This document shows, in pieces, positions 62,527 through 64,000 of a stretch of 64,000 bases of DNA. Under the pieces are notes generated by a model. The model saw only the letters and a list, made by a program, of their open reading frames with translations. It made no database searches and was not told the DNA's origin. Where the stretch lies: contig NZ_VSZS01000061.1 of NCBI RefSeq assembly GCF_008180155.1, positions 124,001 to 188,000 on the forward strand, read 5' to 3'. Position numbers and translations under genes: made by a program. Position 1 is the first letter of the stretch. Every line of letters begins with the position of its first letter. This DNA is from Neoaquamicrobium microcysteis (lineage in GTDB: Bacteria; Pseudomonadota; Alphaproteobacteria; Rhizobiales; Rhizobiaceae).

Positions 62527-63267
62527 ATGCCCGCCAAGCTTTCCGTCAACCTCAACGCCATCGCGATGCTGCGCAACCGGCGCGACCTGCCGTGGCCGAG
62601 CGTGACGGGGCTCGGCCGCATCGCGCTGCAGGCCGGCGCGCACGGTTTGACGGTGCACCCGCGTCCGGACCAGCGCCACACGCGCCGCTCAGACCTGCCC
62701 GAGTTGCGCGCGCTCATCGACGACGAGTTTCCGCAAGCAGAGTTCAACGTCGAGGGCTATCCCGACGAGGATTTCCTGCAACTGGTTGAGGCCAACCAGC
62801 CCGATCAGGTGACACTGGTGCCGGACGACCCCTCGCAGCCCACCTCCGACCATGGCTGGAACTTCGTGGAGCAGGGCGCTTGGCTCACGCCTATCGTCGC
62901 GCGGCTGAAGAAGGGGGGCTTTCGCGTTTCGCTGTTTTCCGACCCCGATCCTGCGGGAATGGAGGCCGCGAAGTCGACCGGCACCGACCGGATCGAGCTC
63001 TATACCGGTCCCTACGGCGGCACATACGACCGGCCGGAAAAGGCAGTGGCCCGGCTCGAAGAACTGGGTGTCGCGGCCGATGCGGCCCTCGCGCTGGGGC
63101 TGGATGTCAATGCCGGCCACGACCTGACGGTCGCCAACCTGCCTGCGCTGGCACGGCGTATCCCGCGACTAGCCGAGGTTTCCATCGGCCACGGCCTCAC
63201 GGCCGACGCGCTTGAATACGGCATGGCCGAGACGGTACGCCGGTTTCTCAAGGCCTCTGGCTGGTAG
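62527..63267 (+). CDS. pdxJ: pyridoxine 5'-phosphate synthase
   Basis: A 246-residue TIM-barrel enzyme that closes the ring of pyridoxine phosphate from 1-deoxyxylulose phosphate and 3-hydroxy-1-aminoacetone phosphate. It has [33 protein letters not shown] (active-site His), [43 protein letters not shown] and [10 protein letters not shown], all standard. Other PdxJ proteins often read NVNKIA; here NLNAIA. It supplies cofactor for enzymes such as MetC. It lies alone between the SpoIIAA-like gene and kup. Confidence 0.95.
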   Translation: MPAKLSVNLNAIAMLRNRRDLPWPSVTGLGRIALQAGAHGLTVHPRPDQRHTRRSDLPELRALIDDEFPQAEFNVEGYPDEDFLQLVEANQPDQVTLVPDDPSQPTSDHGWNFVEQGAWLTPIVARLKKGGFRVSLFSDPDPAGMEAAKSTGTDRIELYTGPYGGTYDRPEKAVARLEELGVAADAALALGLDVNAGHDLTVANLPALARRIPRLAEVSIGHGLTADALEYGMAETVRRFLKASGW

Positions 63268-63371
63268 ACATATCTCGGTCTAGAATGAGCCGTGCGTCTT
63301 GCGCATGGCGGCACGCTCGAGCTATTGCAAAGCAGCATTTGTTGTTGCGCTGCAGCAGGAGTAAATACCCC

Positions 63372-63391
63372 GCCCGTCCTTGAAGGAGGGC
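63372..63391 (+). promoter_or_regulatory. hairpin enclosing the kup ribosome-binding site
   Basis: GCCC-G-TCC (63372-63379), loop TTGAA and GGAGGGC (63385-63391) can form a seven-pair stem with one bulged G. The right arm contains the AGGAGGG Shine-Dalgarno sequence of kup, whose ATG is at 63397. Folding would hide the site, so translation could be controlled by opening the stem. The prediction is by hand. Confidence 0.5.
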
Positions 63392-63396
63392 ACAAT

Positions 63397-64000
63397 ATGC
63401 ATACCGATGCAGAAGGTTCTGCCGACGCAGACCATTTGGCCGCCAATGGCGGCCGAGAAACACACTCTACGAAATCTTCGCAATCGACTGCCGCGCTGGC
63501 ACTGGGCGCTGTCGGTGTCGTGTATGGCGACATCGGAACCAGCCCGATTTACGCGCTGCGCGAAGCCACTCGCGCGGTCGCGGGCGATCGCCCTCCCACC
63601 GAGGCCGAAATGCTCGGCATCCTGTCGATCATCGTCTGGTCGCTGACGCTGATCGTGTCGATCAAATACGTGCTGTTCGTCCTGCGCGCCGACAACAACA
63701 ACGAAGGCGGCACGCTTTCGCTGATGGCGCTGGCGCGGCGCGATGCAGGCTCCTATGCGCCGGCGATCCTGCTTCTGGGCATGGTCGGCGCCGCATTGTT
63801 CTTCGGCGACGCGATCATCACCCCGGCGATTTCCGTCCTGTCGGCGGTCGAAGGCCTTGAGGTCGTCACGCCGGCCTTCTCCGAATACGTGATCGCCATC
63901 ACGCTGGCCATCCTGCTGACCCTGTTTGCCGTCCAGCGCTTCGGCACTGCGCGCGTGGCCAGCGTATTCGGGCCCATCACGGCAACCTGGTTCGTTACGC
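63397..64000 (+). CDS. kup: KUP family potassium uptake protein (3'-truncated by window)
   Basis: The first 201 codons of a KUP potassium transporter; it is open to the last base of the window. A short polar N terminus of about 33 residues is followed by the diagnostic [22 protein letters not shown] and then hydrophobic helices ([74 protein letters not shown]). The GDIGTSP signature and [11 protein letters not shown] are KUP hallmarks. The ATG at 63397 is preceded by AAGGAGGG. Kup imports potassium with protons. A hairpin may mask the ribosome site. Confidence 0.95.
   Translation, partial: MHTDAEGSADADHLAANGGRETHSTKSSQSTAALALGAVGVVYGDIGTSPIYALREATRAVAGDRPPTEAEMLGILSIIVWSLTLIVSIKYVLFVLRADNNNEGGTLSLMALARRDAGSYAPAILLLGMVGAALFFGDAIITPAISVLSAVEGLEVVTPAFSEYVIAITLAILLTLFAVQRFGTARVASVFGPITATWFVT

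Overview
The window is high-GC, gene-dense chromosomal DNA from an alphaproteobacterium of the order Hyphomicrobiales (Rhizobiales), most like the Phyllobacteriaceae/Mesorhizobium group. The evidence is the gene content: a rhizobial-type aapJQMP general amino-acid transporter, hdaA, an Omp25/31-type porin, NDUFS4- and NDUFS6-like accessory complex I proteins encoded as isolated genes, and intergenic 'CTCCCCCTTGAGGG'-type repeats. No rRNA, phage, insertion sequence or CRISPR array is visible. The final gene, kup, runs off the right edge.

Layout. 0.1-6.3 kb: pepA-holC and a small membrane protein, a tandem 78-bp hairpin repeat, an ABC-F ATPase coupled to a crotonase, and a secreted glycine-rich repeat protein. 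6.5-10.7 kb: a MarR regulator with a perfect palindromic operator, divergent from an operon encoding an Asp-box beta-propeller, a MoaD/ThiS-like GG-terminal protein and a VOC protein; then DinB, a glutathione transferase and ndk. 10.7-17.3 kb: a GGDEF-EAL protein and a pteridine-reductase-like SDR-uvrC-pgsA-moaD-moaE operon. 17.6-25.6 kb: the porin, a second glutathione transferase, an RNase T2 lipoprotein, rlmJ, a molybdopterin oxidoreductase, a SixA-like phosphatase and purMN. 25.8-28.2 kb: a second CDP-alcohol phosphatidyltransferase, an AI-2E family transporter and hdaA. 28.5-30.3 kb: a nuclease-toxin/immunity candidate beside tRNA-Arg, an NDUFS4-like gene and tRNA-Pro. 30.3-37.7 kb: metC, aapJQMP, an FAD monooxygenase and a CHCC zinc-finger protein. 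37.8-41.5 kb: ppk-ppx. 41.6-46.8 kb: accessory genes (DUF899, two RibD_C reductases, an OafA-like acyltransferase, aztD with a Zur box). 47-55.4 kb: rnd, an MFS transporter, GNAT, serB/miaA, a diguanylate cyclase, HerA and a third RibD_C reductase. 55.5-58.8 kb: the ilvB-ilvH locus with an attenuator leader peptide and a VapBC-type module inserted between the two subunit genes. 58.8-64 kb: a LysE exporter, a second VapBC module, a RecD-like helicase, a SpoIIAA-like protein, pdxJ and kup.

The window is mostly housekeeping backbone (nucleotide, polyphosphate, branched-chain amino acid, molybdenum cofactor and repair functions) broken by small accessory insertions. The most interesting are the toxin/immunity pair next to tRNA-Arg, the toxin-antitoxin cassette inside ilvBH, the solitary Zur-controlled aztD, the propeller/ubiquitin-like pair, and the leader-peptide attenuator, which is too short for ordinary gene finding. 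All calls come from reading the sequence; no database search was run.
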